Positions 12,169-23,659 of a stretch of 64,000 nt of DNA are shown piece after piece. Positions within the stretch are counted from its first letter, which is position 1. Each line of letters begins with the position of its first letter. The stretch is taken from positions 4,550,027 to 4,614,026 of the forward strand of contig NC_054390.1 in NCBI RefSeq assembly GCF_001625195.1, written 5' to 3'. Origin of the DNA: Drechmeria coniospora. Taxonomy: Eukaryota > Ascomycota > Sordariomycetes > Hypocreales > Ophiocordycipitaceae. The position numbers and the translations under genes were made by a program. The notes below the pieces were generated by a model, which saw only the letters and a program-made list of their open reading frames with translations, was not told the origin of the DNA and did no database searches.

Positions 12169-12539
12169 CGGCCGTGATGTGCAAGAGAATCGGCAACTGG
12201 GTGGAAGTCGTACGAAGCGGAGGCTATGTGGAAGTCGAGAGATGCAGCAGGGAGGGCGCATACGATCGGCCGGCGGGAGACTCGCGGGTTCGTAGAAGGC
12301 GGGGAGGGGAGGGAGGGGAGGAGATGGTGAGGAGAGGACGAGGGTGTGACGGGTCGAACAAAGCTATTGCCAATGCCAGCTGGGCGATGGCAAGCTCTGC
12401 GACGGAGAGAGAGGCCGGAAATATGTACGGGAGATGCTGAGGTGGTACGGATGATGCCACGCACATACCTGTACGTGATCGTGAGGATAGATGAAGATGA
12501 AGGTGTTGGTTGGAACGGTCGGAGCGGATGACAATACGA

Positions 12540-13370
12540 CGATGCTCACTGGCTGCTGGCTAGCCGTGCACAGGCAGCAAGTACCTGTGAAGTAGTTGCA
12601 TGTGACGGTGCACTGTAGGTGTAAGTACATGTACAAGTAATCACTGCGAGAGCACACTTGTACATTCACAGGACTTGTGCTGTAGCTATTGGCTGTACGG
12701 TGAAGTGACCATGCACATGTATAGCTAGGTACGGAGTACAGTACTATTAGGTAGCTCACGGGAGCAGTAAGTGACGGGGTACATGCAAACGCAGTTCCTG
12801 TAATTACGGAGTACAAGTACCTACTAGGTATGCAACTCTATCCGTAGTACTCCGTAATTAGTACCAGTTTCGAATGTGTGTAAGTACAGTAATTACAGCA
12901 TATGTAATTTAGCAAGTGCCCCAGGATTGTAAGTACTGTAATGTACATATCAGTACTTACAGCGCCTGTAACGGGCCAGGTTGCGATGACGACATGGGTT
13001 CAGGTGTATTAATACTGTAATACTCCGTATCCGTACTCCGTACCAGTACGGAGTACAGAAACAATAATACCTGTACAAGTAAGTGCTCCAGACTCCTCAC
13101 ATGTATTCATAATTATTTTTATTACTTGTCACCATTCTGGGGTAGCCCGAAGCATTACGTAGCGCCACTGCAGGCGATACATTTCCCGAATAAAGTACTC
13201 CGTACGGAGCACAGCTACAGTGTGTATTACTTGCATTACAGGTGCCTATAGTACTCTGAACGGCGTGCTTACAGCATGAATAGCAATGGTTTGTTACCAC
13301 AAGCGCTTTCTTGTACTCCGTGCGTACACCGTACATGCAGTCCACAAGCAGCACACGATCGCACAAGCCC
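12540..13370. repeat. GTAC-word island with a perfect hairpin palindrome
   Basis: Intergenic DNA dominated by TACTCCGTA/TACGGAGTA, GTAATTACGG and AAGTACTGTA words. At 13033-13056, GTACTCCGTAC and GTACGGAGTAC form an 11-bp perfect inverted repeat with a 2-nt loop. The surrounding stretches 12169-12539 and 13371-13955 show no supported gene. Confidence 0.65.
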
Positions 13371-13955
13371 CCAGGAGAGGGAATACATTCATTTTAGATA
13401 TCCAACTTTCTACAAATTTTGCCGGCGTCGTCCGGCCTCTCTAAACCTTTCCTTTTTCGGAAAATATAGCGAGGAAAGAAAGAAGCACATGGCGAACCTG
13501 TATGTGCCTTTGGTGACCAGCATCGCTCTTCATCAGCATTATCTGAGCGATACGGACCAGACCGGAAGAACTAGGTCCCGACAGTGGTGCATCATCAACA
13601 ACCTGCTCCCATCATTCACCGACAAACTCTTCTACCTGCACGCGAGAGAAAGGTCGAGTGGTAGTGTACGGTAGGATTCTTATGTGATTTTGAAGCCGGA
13701 ACTGACGATCTGTCCCAAGGTCATCGGAGACTCGGTTAAAGACTCGACAACGACAACCGTTCCTAGCTGGCTTCTAGCTGGCATTGCATGCATGTGCGGC
13801 CGTCGAGCGACATCAGACAATGTTCGAAAAAGCACCCGCATGCTCTGCTGAAGTGGCAAAATTCCAAGAAATGCGCAATGCGTGCGCTTCGCGCAATGCT
13901 GAAACTTCATTCGCCTTCGGCGTCGCCTCAACAAACGCACGGCATCTCTACCCCG

Positions 13956-14498
13956 TCACAGCACCTTTTCAAGAATGGCAAAGTGCAAATCGTTCCGCAG
14001 CGCCTTGCCGTTCACCAGATCTTCGTACGGAAAGGGCTCCGTGCGGCCCGTGTCGAGGTACCCCCGCCGCACGTACCAGTCGATGAGCTCCGAGCGCGTC
14101 CAGATGACGCGCAGCTCGATCCTGCCGACGCCCCAGACGGCCTTGGCCTCGCCTTCGGCGTGCGCGAGGATGCTGCGACCGATGCCGCCGGCCTGACGCG
14201 TGGGATCGACGGCGAAGAGGCCAAAGTAGGCGCTGTCACCCTTCTCCAGCCGCACGAGCTCGCAGCAGCCCGCGAGCCGGCCGCCGTCGTCGTGGGCGAC
14301 GAAGATGACGCCTTGGGGATGCTCTATCTTGGACAGCAGGCCGGCTTCGTCGATGCGGTCGTCGGCCACGAGGTCGGCTTCCGTCGTCCAGCCCGCCCGG
14401 CTCGACTCGCCCCGGTAGGCGGACCGGATGAGGCCGAGGACGGCGGCCGCGTCGGCGGTAGTGGCGGCGCGGATGGCGAGTCGCGTCTTTTGCGTCAT
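13956..14498 (-). CDS. GNAT-family N-acetyltransferase
   Basis: A single exon gives 180 aa, the usual size for a stand-alone GNAT domain that transfers acetyl from acetyl-CoA to an amine. The N-terminal strand-helix LAIRAATTADAAAVLGLI is typical. Motif A, LFAVDPTRQAGGIGRSIL (residues about 113-130), holds the pyrophosphate-binding Q/RxxGxG/A loop. The C-terminal part ELIDWYVRRGYLDTGRTEPF matches the family's final strand, where the substrate Tyr often sits. No signal peptide, so probably cytosolic. The start codon is the first Met in frame and directly precedes the domain. The substrate cannot be told from the sequence. Confidence 0.9.
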   Translation of the reverse strand: MTQKTRLAIRAATTADAAAVLGLIRSAYRGESSRAGWTTEADLVADDRIDEAGLLSKIEHPQGVIFVAHDDGGRLAGCCELVRLEKGDSAYFGLFAVDPTRQAGGIGRSILAHAEGEAKAVWGVGRIELRVIWTRSELIDWYVRRGYLDTGRTEPFPYEDLVNGKALRNDLHFAILEKVL

Positions 14499-15076
14499 CG
14501 TTTTCTTGCTGCTTTCCTTTCCCCGTTTCGTTGATGGAGGAGACGGCGGAGGAGACAGCGAAAGAGACGGCCGCGGGAGCCGTTGTTATGTTGGTGTTGG
14601 GTGGAAGCAAGCCAAGTTGAGGTAATGGAGAAAGTTGCTGATTGCCCGCAGAACATGACAGCGATCCCGTTATCGGATTTCTATTCACTCGGAGATCTCC
14701 GATGGTGGTCATGGACCCATATTTAGGCCTCTGATTCAGTCTCCGATCGGAGATCGGATTTCGCTCCGAGCCTGGCCATGGTTATTCTGTGTCGGCCCCA
14801 CATCGGTGCCTTTGTTCCGTCCCGTCTCCGTCTCCTCTTCGTCCCTCCGCCTGGCCGTCATCATGGACAAACAAGTGACACAGGAACGGTGGTCGGGCGC
14901 CGATGCGGCACAACGTTCCAACGCCGTCGTTCAATCTACCACAGCATGAAGCAATCGCTAAGAGTCTAGATATGGATGAGTCACCCCCTTCCCACCAACC
15001 GGCCCGAAAGACTTTCACGCAAGGGACATGTGCCAGTCCATATCGGCAGCAGCTCTGAACGTTGCCACAGTTTGCG
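14499..15076. other. Intergenic
   Basis: Probable GNAT promoter. A local inverted tract of GGAGATCTCC / CTCCGATCGGAGATCGG type lies at about 14690-14765. No gene supported. Confidence 0.4.
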
Positions 15077-15470
15077 TCAATACGCTTCGCCAAAGGCTTC
15101 ATCCAGATGTCCGTACCACTGGTCGAGGTTGACGAGCCTGTCGTTGATGGCATGATAATTCCCGTCAGTCCACCGAGCGTGTAGTCGAACGTCTGAAAGA
15201 ATCCGCGGCGGTTATGTTGCATCATCACCTTATCGGATGTATTTTTTCGAACCATAGAGCTGTCGTTCTCGTGCCTTGAGACCATGAACTGGTCATTGCC
15301 GAGGTTTCTTTTCTTTCTACCTGAAGAAGACCGCAGAGGCGGTGAGGTGAGCCTTTGAAATATACGGCATGTCGATTGTGTCGGACGGAAAGGTCGATTC
15401 CATTCCAACCAAATCCATCGTTAGCCCGGCGCTGAATCCCGCATCGGGCCCGGCTGCAGTAGGCATTCGA
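15077..15470 (-). pseudogene. Possible broken gene, unrecognised
   Basis: The last part on the minus strand, 15202-15077, reads a protein-like peptide with GC-rich third positions: WTDGNYHAINDRLVNLDQ, then WYGHLDEAFGEAY and a stop. It follows a TTTCAG acceptor-like site. Upstream, about 15440-15310 reads TMDLVGMESTFPSDTIDMPY in another frame. I could not find splice sites that join the two in phase, so this is either a decayed gene or coincidence. No family recognised. Confidence 0.22.
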
Positions 15471-15538
15471 CAATGCCCGTCGACACCCTCTATTTGCTTA
15501 TTCTCATTTTTATCTCGCTCGATAATGAAATTTCAAGC

Positions 15539-17697
15539 TCAAGAGTCTTGGTCCTGCGTCAGGGGTTTTTTGTTGTTCATGCCGCCATAAGCGCACTTGG
15601 CATTATGAAAGGCAACATTAGCCGCTGCCTTCCAAACCTCGGACCCGTTCTTCAACATGGGTGCGGTCCAGAAAAGGCGGCAGTCGGCATGGTTCGTGGT
15701 AAACTGGGTCGGTATGCCATCCTGAACATGCCTCGCTTGGATCCAATCGGCCGAGGTCACTGTCGCAACAACAGATCGACGTATAGGGGTATCGCTAAAC
15801 CGGTTCAGAACTGCCAGCCGCAAGGGGTCTGTCGTTGCCTTCTTCGCCCTTTGCACGGCATTGTAGAGGGATTGGTAGGGGATAAGCGGACCGCCCTTAC
15901 CGCCGCCCGTTCCCTGCATCGGCCCAACCTTTGGACGACCTCCGATGGCAATAGTCTTAACTCCGTAACGACTTAAATGCTCTGAAAAATACGCACAGGC
16001 AGAGTTGCAGATACCATCGTGTACTATGACAATATTCTCGGGCTTGAACCGTGGCAGGCCCACAATGGCCAGCTTGCCATAGCCCGTAACCTCCATGCCG
16101 ACGCCATACTCTTTGTTTGTTGTAATCATGCTGTTGTTCAGATCCCAGCGATAGAGGGATGTATAGTTGGTCCCCTTAAAGGACTGTGATGAAAACTTAT
16201 CCTCAAACGTCTTGAATGGCCGATTCTGAACGTCGACACCAAAACGGTAATCTGTATACCAAAGGCTCGAATCCCATGCCACAGTTGTATCCGTGCTCGC
16301 AAGGGGGTCGGTAATGTTGGCAAGCCGCTCGCCTGTGCTGCGGGCTAGAGCGATCGCCTCTTCGCTCATCTTGCCACGGAAATAGTAGTCCTCTTCAATA
16401 TCGGGTATTATTTGGTGGAGCAAGTCGATGAACTGGACGAAGAGACCTCCAACATTTGACTGCAGATCGATCACTAGCTTCGTCTTTCCAGCACCTGCCG
16501 CCATTTCTAGGAATGTGCGGCAGACGGACTGAAACTCGGCAGTGCTGTTGCTGGCGAATGCAGCAAGAGCTAGGACAGCGGTATTCTCTAAGCCACTGTC
16601 CTCAAGGTAGTATCCAGAAACGACAAGATCCGAGGTGGCCATTTTTGGCTCCGGGTACGTAAAAAAATGGCCTTTTGCAGCGGCAGCCATAGAAGGCACG
16701 TCGAATATGTATGGGTGTGTCGGCTGCGGAATCGGCGTGCTGCTGCCTTTGGGAGCACAGAACATGTTAAAGACGGCAGTTCCATTCCGAAGAGTCCTCC
16801 AGTCTCCTTGAAGGACGGCTAGGTTATCCACCGTCACTGGTGTTCCGTTATTGGCGTAGGTGTACGTCGTGGTCGCTCCCGGATAGAGAAGGCCAATATA
16901 GTTGTAGCCAGAAACAAAGTTTCCGACCTGTGCGGTCTTGCTGTAGGTAGATCGGTCGAAAAACATGGAGTTGTAGCCAGCATCGATATCGGTCCACTCA
17001 GTACCCCTGGCAGCTATCGACTCCATAAAGGTAGCAGCATCAATACCGTTAATGGCGGCAATGACAGGTGCCGTCTCGGGGTTCTTCCTGACGTCGTCTG
17101 TACAGCGGCGAAACAAGCGATATCAGCGTCACCGGTAGCAAGAGGCGCAGCAACGGGGGCGGTGGGCTTACCGTAACGCTTAATAGCAGGTAGCGAGAGG
17201 CCGTCTTCACTAACAGAAGCCAGTACATCGGTCCGACTCCACGCAACAGCATTAAACAAAAGATCGGGTATGAATTGAAAGTGACTGTCGTGGCCAGGCA
17301 TGAAAACAGTTTCCAGCAAGTCTACCTGAAAGGTATATTCGCTGGTGTATTTCCTGTCCTTCAGGTTCTGTTTCACCTTGGCCAGGTTGGCGAAGAGATC
17401 GTAGGCTGGAAAGGGGTAGCCAGTAGGGGGGTCCGCCTTGTAGGCTGCGTCCGACTGGAACTGAAGGTAGGGCTCCAGCGAGTGGACCAGGTCCAGGGCT
17501 GCCGTCCTGTCGAGAGGCACGGAGTTGAGGCACTGGTAGGCCAGGGCGGCCGGCACCTTTGGCGAGCCCGGTTTGTGGGAGTCAATATGGCTTATCCACA
17601 GATCGCTGACCTTGGCGCACGCTTCGTCAGACCCAACGGCTAAGGCTCCCGCGCCAGCAAGGAGCAGCCCGATGGCGGCAAAGATGTTGTTGCGCAT
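15539..17697 (-). CDS. Secreted S41/CPAF-like serine peptidase family protein
   Basis: Exons 17697-17172 and 17097-15539 (intron 74 bp, GTAAGC to ACAG) give 694 aa. The start is set at the Met opening a signal peptide, FAAIGLLLAGAGALAV; 24 codons upstream are also open but hydrophilic. Exon 1 carries PGHDSHFQFIPDLL, the CPAF-like His/Asp region. Exon 2 carries KTKLVIDLQSNVGG and then NIVIVHDGICNSACAYFSEH near residue 530, where the Ser of CNSACA is the likely nucleophile of the tail-specific protease fold. Several N-x-S/T sequons fit secretion. Substrate unknown. Some fungal S41 proteins of this class process RiPP precursors (UstP-type), but no precursor or DUF3328 gene is seen here. The degraded paralogue lies 1.9 kb upstream in the same orientation. 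Confidence 0.88.
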
Positions 17698-17804
17698 TGT
17701 GCCCGTCCAGACCTCGGATCGGTATCGTAATACAGGTTCGTTATGGTAGGCGGTGGCATGGACGGCCACCAGAACGGCTGGTTACTGAAGGGTGCTCCCG
17801 AGTG

Positions 17805-17813
17805 CTTATATAC
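17805..17813 (-). promoter_or_regulatory. Candidate TATA box of the S41 peptidase gene
   Basis: The minus strand reads TATATAAGC about 110 bp upstream of the start codon at 17697. Confidence 0.45.
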
Positions 17814-17979
17814 CTTCCCGTTATTGTGTGGAAGCACACGAGTCGGTGTCTTGCAGGCCACGACAAGCTCTCACCAGAAGCGCACTCGAGCAAATATTTG
17901 CACGGAGTAGGGATGTAGACGGGGACTCGCCCATTCATCGTCCTATCCCCTACCCTCGGCCGAGTATTACATCGTGCCA

Positions 17980-19010
17980 AGTGTGAACCTGTAAGGAGTA
18001 TTATTCCATGCACATGCACAAGTACGGAATCAACACATGTGCTTGGGTGTAACACTCCGTACATGTAATGTAGCTGCACCTAGTTGGCTTAATCCTTGAC
18101 GGTGGATTCATAACCGTACATGTATATAGTATTGCTCCGTATTAATGCCTACTAACGAAGCAACTCCACACAACCTTGTGCTATGCTATAAGCACTCACG
18201 GTATGTTCTGCAGTTACTATTACTACGTGTATTTACAAGTACTTGTACGGTGGGTAGGTGTGCTCCGTACACTTTTATGTACTAGTAATTGGTTTTAACA
18301 CAAGTATGTACGTTTAGTCAGACAGTTGCACCTCCTAAGGGCTTGTATACCGCAAGTGCAGAAAGTGCACAAGCACTTGTACAAGTACGGTCAGTACAAT
18401 TTGGAAAGGCTCCTCCATGTGGTGGAGAAGCTCAGTGGGATAGGTGGTATTTACATACTCAACCAGGCGCGCCTGCTCGCTGTTGCTCGTCGGAAGCACG
18501 CAACGCTTTCTCATTCTCTCCCGAGTTGTCCAAAGCGGAAAGCGAATCGTCCAAAGCCGAAAGCAAGTGTGTTTAGGCATGCTCGTGACGAGTTCAACGC
18601 GAACGAAAACTCACTTGCCCTATATCGGACCACTGATAACTGGGGTGAGGGGCTGGCATACTACATAGCGTACTTGCTAACTTACTTTCACCTACTTACA
18701 AATAATACTTACTGTAGTTGTACATGTACTGTAGTTGCAACGTAAGAGTCTAATATAGATACCTTCTGGCTATTTGGATACAACAGTACTGTAGGGATAT
18801 CGGGTCGGCGGGTTCACGCGTGACTGCAAATACGCGCTGTTACCTACTAGAATTACTCATATTTATGGCTCCCGTACCTCCTGCGTTCCCATGACAGGAT
18901 TCGAGCAAGTGCAAGAAACATAGTTCATGTCGTATGAAAATTTGCCGCCCCATTCATCGCCAGCTAAGTGCTTGTACCTGCAAGATCCTCTGCAACGTTC
19001 CTGTACGTAG
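17980..19010. repeat. GTAC-word island
   Basis: Intergenic block with TACTCCGTAC, AAGTACTTGTAC and TACTGTAG words. Frames at 18289-18745 are open but look non-coding. No gene supported. Confidence 0.5.
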
Positions 19011-19251
19011 TTGCCATTTATGGATTCGGGACGTTATCGCCAAGATCGTCTCAACAATGCCTGGACTGCCTCAATGTTACGTCAACGTTTCGAAGAAGGG
19101 CAAAGGGCTCTGAAGCAAGCGATGTTCACTTGTCCCCTGTTCTACGCCATGTAAGCAGCACCGGCCAGCAGCAACGATATGGTTACGTATTCAAGAGGGT
19201 GCGAAATTAATATGATATGAGGTGCATGCCAATATGATAACATACTTGTAG

Positions 19252-19410
19252 CTTCAGTGCATTTGCGACGGCGGCAATGACATCGACGCCGGCTGAAACC
19301 CTGCTCCACGAGCTTCGGGCCGGGTCAAGTTACGCCGAGATACAGAGTGGGACGGGTTCGGCGCTGGGGTCCTTCAACTGCCTAGCTTCACTCTGGAACT
19401 TTGTCCAAGT
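19252..19410 (+). other. Possible orphan exon
   Basis: A stretch bounded by an acceptor-like TTGTAG at 19251 and a donor-like GTACGC at about 19408. It reads AETLLHELRAGSSYAEIQSG and FNCLASLWNFVQ. The LLHELRAGSSY part resembles the region after the zinc cluster in some fungal Zn2Cys6 regulators, but no DNA-binding domain is nearby. Very tentative. Confidence 0.2.
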
Positions 19411-19633
19411 ACGCAGTATTCACATGTAATTAAGTGTTTGCGTCGAGCAGTCCGTACTTTCCCAATACAAGGCACGAACATGCTGTTGGAAGGCCAATGC
19501 CAACCAACCAGTACCGCCCTTGTATGCACAGGAACGCAAGTATCTCGGAGGTCGGCAGCCCTTTCTCATCCATATTGCCCTTGTCAGATAAGGCGATTCC
19601 AATATTTGACAACATATTTACGGTATCCTTCAC

Positions 19634-21760
19634 CTAGGGGCCATTGTTCATGTCTCCGTAGGCGCACTTGGCGCCGTTGAAGCCAGCGTTGGCCGCCGCC
19701 TTCCAAACCTCGGATCCATCGAACAGCATGGGCGCCGTCCAGTAGAGGCGGCAGTCGGCATCATTGTTGATCAAGTACTGCGTTGGTGTACCATCGTCAA
19801 AGTGCTTCCTAAGGACCCAGTCGGCCGAGTTTACTATCGCATGGAAGGATCGACGCAAAGGTATATCGTTATGCCGCGCAAGGGCTGCGAGCCGTCCTTT
19901 GCCCCTGCCTTTACCCTTTTTTCCCTCTGGACAGCTTCATATATATCTCGGTAGGATATGGCGGCGGCGCCCTTGGTGCCGCCCGTGCCCTGCATGGGAC
20001 CTGACTTTGCACGCCCGCCCATCGCCACCGTCCTCACGCCGTGGGCAGCGAGTTGTTGTGATAGGTAGGCGCGTCCAGAGTTTCAAATGCCGTCGTGGAG
20101 AACGACGATGTTCTCAGCAACAAAGAGCGCCTTCTCCGGCTTTGACAGCGCCCCGTAGCCCGTAATGTTTATTCCGGCGCCGTACTGCTTGTTCGTCGTG
20201 ATCAGGGGATCCTCCAGATCCCAACGATAGAGCGTCGTGTAGTTCGTTCCTTGGAAGATCTGCGATGAGAATTTATCTTCAAACTTGCTGAATTTTCTGT
20301 CCTCAACATCGACGCCGAAGCGGTAGTCCGTATACTAAAGGCTTGAGTCCCAAGCAGCAAACGTGTCGTTCGACTTCAGGGGTTCGATGCCCTCGAGTCA
20401 GTCGCCTAGGCTATGTACCAGGACGATGGATCCGTCGCTCATCATGCCGCGCAGGAAGATATCCTCCTCGATGTCGGGCACCAGTTGGTGGAGCAGGTCG
20501 AGGGTCAGTAGGTAGATGCCATCGACATTGGCCTTTATGTCGATGACTAGCTTCGTCTTGCCGGCGGCGGCGGCCATTCTCAAGAACTTGCGGCACACTG
20601 ATTGGAACTCGGTAGTGCTGTTGCCAACAAAGCTAGCGATTCTGAGGACGGCAACGTCATCTAGACCGGGCCCGTGAAGGTAGTAGCCAGGGACCGCAAG
20701 ATTCGAGGTGGCAGCCTCGGGTCTGGGGAATCTGGCAAATGCACCGTCCTTGACACCGTCCAACTGAGGCACCTTGAAGATGTACCGGTACCTTGGAAAC
20801 GGCCGAGAGGGGACGGGTTCTCTATATTGCAGAATGCTTTATGAACAGCCGTCCCGTCCCTACGGTTCCCCCAGTTGCCGTGGAGAGTGGGAAGGTTCTC
20901 AGTGTCCGATTTGCTTCCGTTCTCAACGAGGTAGCCCGTTGTTGCTCCGGGGTAAATAAAGCCTGAGTAGCCTCCGAAGTGGAAGTTTCCGCCGACGCCA
21001 CGCTTGCTGTTCACAGCTCGCGACATGAACATGGCGTGTAGCCAGCGTCTATATCACTCCATTCGGTACTGTTCACGGCAAGCGCCTCGACGCAGCTGGC
21101 AGCGTCAACATCATTGATGTGGGTGATGACCGGGGCCGTCTCGGGGTTATCCCTCACGTCGACTGTTTAGCGATGAAGTGATCCGTCGTGTCAGCTACAT
21201 GTATGTGATCCGTCGGACGCGAGGTCTTACCGTAATGCTTGATAACCGGCAGCGCAGAGCCATCCTCGCTGATGGACACGAATACCTCGGTGCGCTTCCA
21301 CTGCGCCGCCTTGGCCATCAAGTCGGGCACGAATATGAAGTGGCTGTCGTGAGCGGGAGAGAAGGAGGGCTTGTTCAAGTCCTGCTGGAAGGCATATTCG
21401 CCGCCATACATACCATCCAGCAACTTGCGCTTCACCATGGCCAAGCTAGTAAAAATGTCGTGGGCGGCGAAGGGGTAGCCGGGGGGGGGGGGGGTTGCCT
21501 TGTAGGCGGCGTCCGACTGCCATTGAGAGTAGGGGCTCAAGCGAGTCAACGACGGCGAGCGCTGCCGGCTTGTCCAGAGGAACCGATGGAGACAGGTGTA
21601 GGCCAGGCCGGCTGGAACGGTCGGTTTTTGGCCTCCTTGTATTCGTTTGCTCTAGCCACGCATCGCTGACCATTGCGCACGGGTGATCGATTTCGCCAAC
21701 GACGGCGGCTGCTGCGCTCGTGAGGAGCAGGCCGGTCGCGACGAGGATGCCATTGCGCAT
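19634..21760 (-). pseudogene. Decayed tandem paralogue of the S41/CPAF-like peptidase
   Basis: The sequence can be aligned by eye along its whole length with the gene at 15539-17697. Matching parts are the signal peptide MRNGILVATGLLL, PAHDSHFIFVPDLM, KTKLVIDIKANVDG, LWYTDYRFGVDV-like and SEVWKAAANAGFNGAKCAYG near the end. The intron in the KHYG codon region (GTAAGA to ACAG) is at the same place. Lesions seen: a frame change near 21,500-21,600 beside a 14-G run; another near 21,035; another near 20,780; a stop after LVHSLGD at 20,398; TGG to TAG in the motif equivalent to SSLWYTDYR; TGC to TGA in DGI-stop-NSG, at the catalytic loop; and a frame change near 19,865. The active-site Ser context is lost, so it is unlikely to be functional. 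Confidence 0.88.
21481..21494. repeat. Homopolymer run of 14 G
   Basis: Lies within the pseudogene's first exon and next to a change of reading frame. It could be a true slippage site or a sequencing-length error. Confidence 0.8.
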
Positions 21761-21829
21761 TGTGCTCCTTTGCGGATAGAGATGGGTATCCGGGCCAGGT
21801 GCTCGTATTGTAGTCAACTCGTACTAAAA

Positions 21830-23450
21830 AAACGTCTGGTGACCGCTTAGCCTGCCCCTGAACTCGTTCGCTTGCCTGTACAGCACGTTCTCATTTCCTG
21901 TGCAAAGCATAGAACGGTGTTACTGGTTTTGATAATTCACGACGTTACGTGAATATGTGTGTTCGGTATGAGCACGCAAATTCATACAATTACATGTTTA
22001 CTTACTACCGAGGTGTATGGAGCACGATGTGGTGCTTGTGTTTCCGAGCAAGTCTTCGGTAGGCATACTTACTCCTGCGTCGATGTCTTTGCGTACGGGT
22101 ATGAATATATTCCCAAGTAATTACATGACAACTACTTCGTACCAGAAATCTATTTGAGGTGTCCAGGAAGTACCAAGTACAGTACCCCGTACATCAGCAG
22201 GTGTATTCCGTACATCCACATGTGTTGTACACCTACTCCGTATGTAAGTAGTATAGCAATTATTAAACGGTAATTACGAGTGCATGAAGCTGCAAGTACT
22301 GTAAGTAAATGCACGTACTGTACTCCGTAATGCCATGGCAATACGGCGGATACGGTATATTACGTTTACCATGGAATAATGGGTATTTTGGTCTCCACTC
22401 TCATATGCCTAGAACCGTGATATTACGTACAGTACGGTCCCAGCACCCTAGGCGTGATAGAGCAACACAAAACTACATGTACTCAATTGTATGTACTTAA
22501 GTAATTATTACTTGTACTGTACCCCGTAAGTACTTGCACTCCGTACATAAGTGAGTAGGTGCACACCTACTCGTTCTCATCGCTGAGCACTTGTGCAACT
22601 ACGGTAGTATGAGCATCTCGAGGCTTGGCCTTGATCGTGACGGAAACGCAGTGAGGCTGTGACTGTTTCGCAGCGTACCAACGTCTACCCGATATATACC
22701 TAAGTACAGCTATTGACTGTAGTTGCTAGTCAGTACAAGAAATGTACGGAGAACACTCAAGTGTGCTTGCAGTCCGTAGAACGAGGATAGTTACTGCGTG
22801 CAGTTCACACTTCGTACTGCTGGCTATATGGACAATGGCGTTGGTGGCAGAAGATAATCATGCCATTAATGAAGACATGAGATATGCCACTTGTACAGTA
22901 TAGCCTCTCCTATGCGCTGTATAGGGTTTTATGATTCAGGGCCAGTTACCGTAATTGCTTACTGCAGACATAACAATCACCGTACTTGTGCAGCAGTAGG
23001 TGCTTTCACTTTTGCAGTCACAATAAGTATGCTTGTTTCTTGCCCGTGTAAGTACTGTACTTGCGAGGAATATTGCATCGTTTGATACATGTCATGTCTA
23101 CATTTTATAGCTACGGCCATGATCGAGCATGTACTTGTATGCAATACGGAGTACTTACATGAACAATTATTGTAAGTAGGTGTAGCTCGGCCCCATGCAA
23201 AATCTGGGGCGGAAATTGGTGTTCAGTGGGTGCTCATATACCTTACGTATTATGTGAGGAATTGTACGTAACGCAATGAGAGTCGTACTTTTGCACTCGG
23301 TGATGTGAACCAGTGTACTTATTATCCATTGCACATGTACTGTAGTTGTGCATCTACTTGCACTTGTGTACAAGTACTTGTTGGGATGTGCTCGTAAGTA
23401 AATGTGCGCAGTGACAACATCATTGAGAATGGTCTTCCGACGCTCTTGTT
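21830..23450. repeat. GTAC-word island
   Basis: About 1.6 kb of intergenic DNA rich in TACTCCGTA, CAAGTACTTG, GTAATTATTAC and TGTACTGTA words, with ATG-poor and stop-rich frames. No gene supported up to 23659. Confidence 0.6.
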
Positions 23451-23659
23451 CATCGAGATGAGCGTCTTGGGGCGATCACCGTCGGCTCGAGCGGGGAGGA
23501 ATTCCACGCCCAGGTTTGTGTTGCATAACCCTATCCCATTCTCCTAGGGTCTCAACCGTAAAGCAAGCGTGTCGTTTAAGAGACAACAGTCCATTTTTCA
23601 AAAAAATATACACTGTAGAAAAGTGTGGCGTAGAAAGCTGCCAAGAAGCAGCGGCAACG

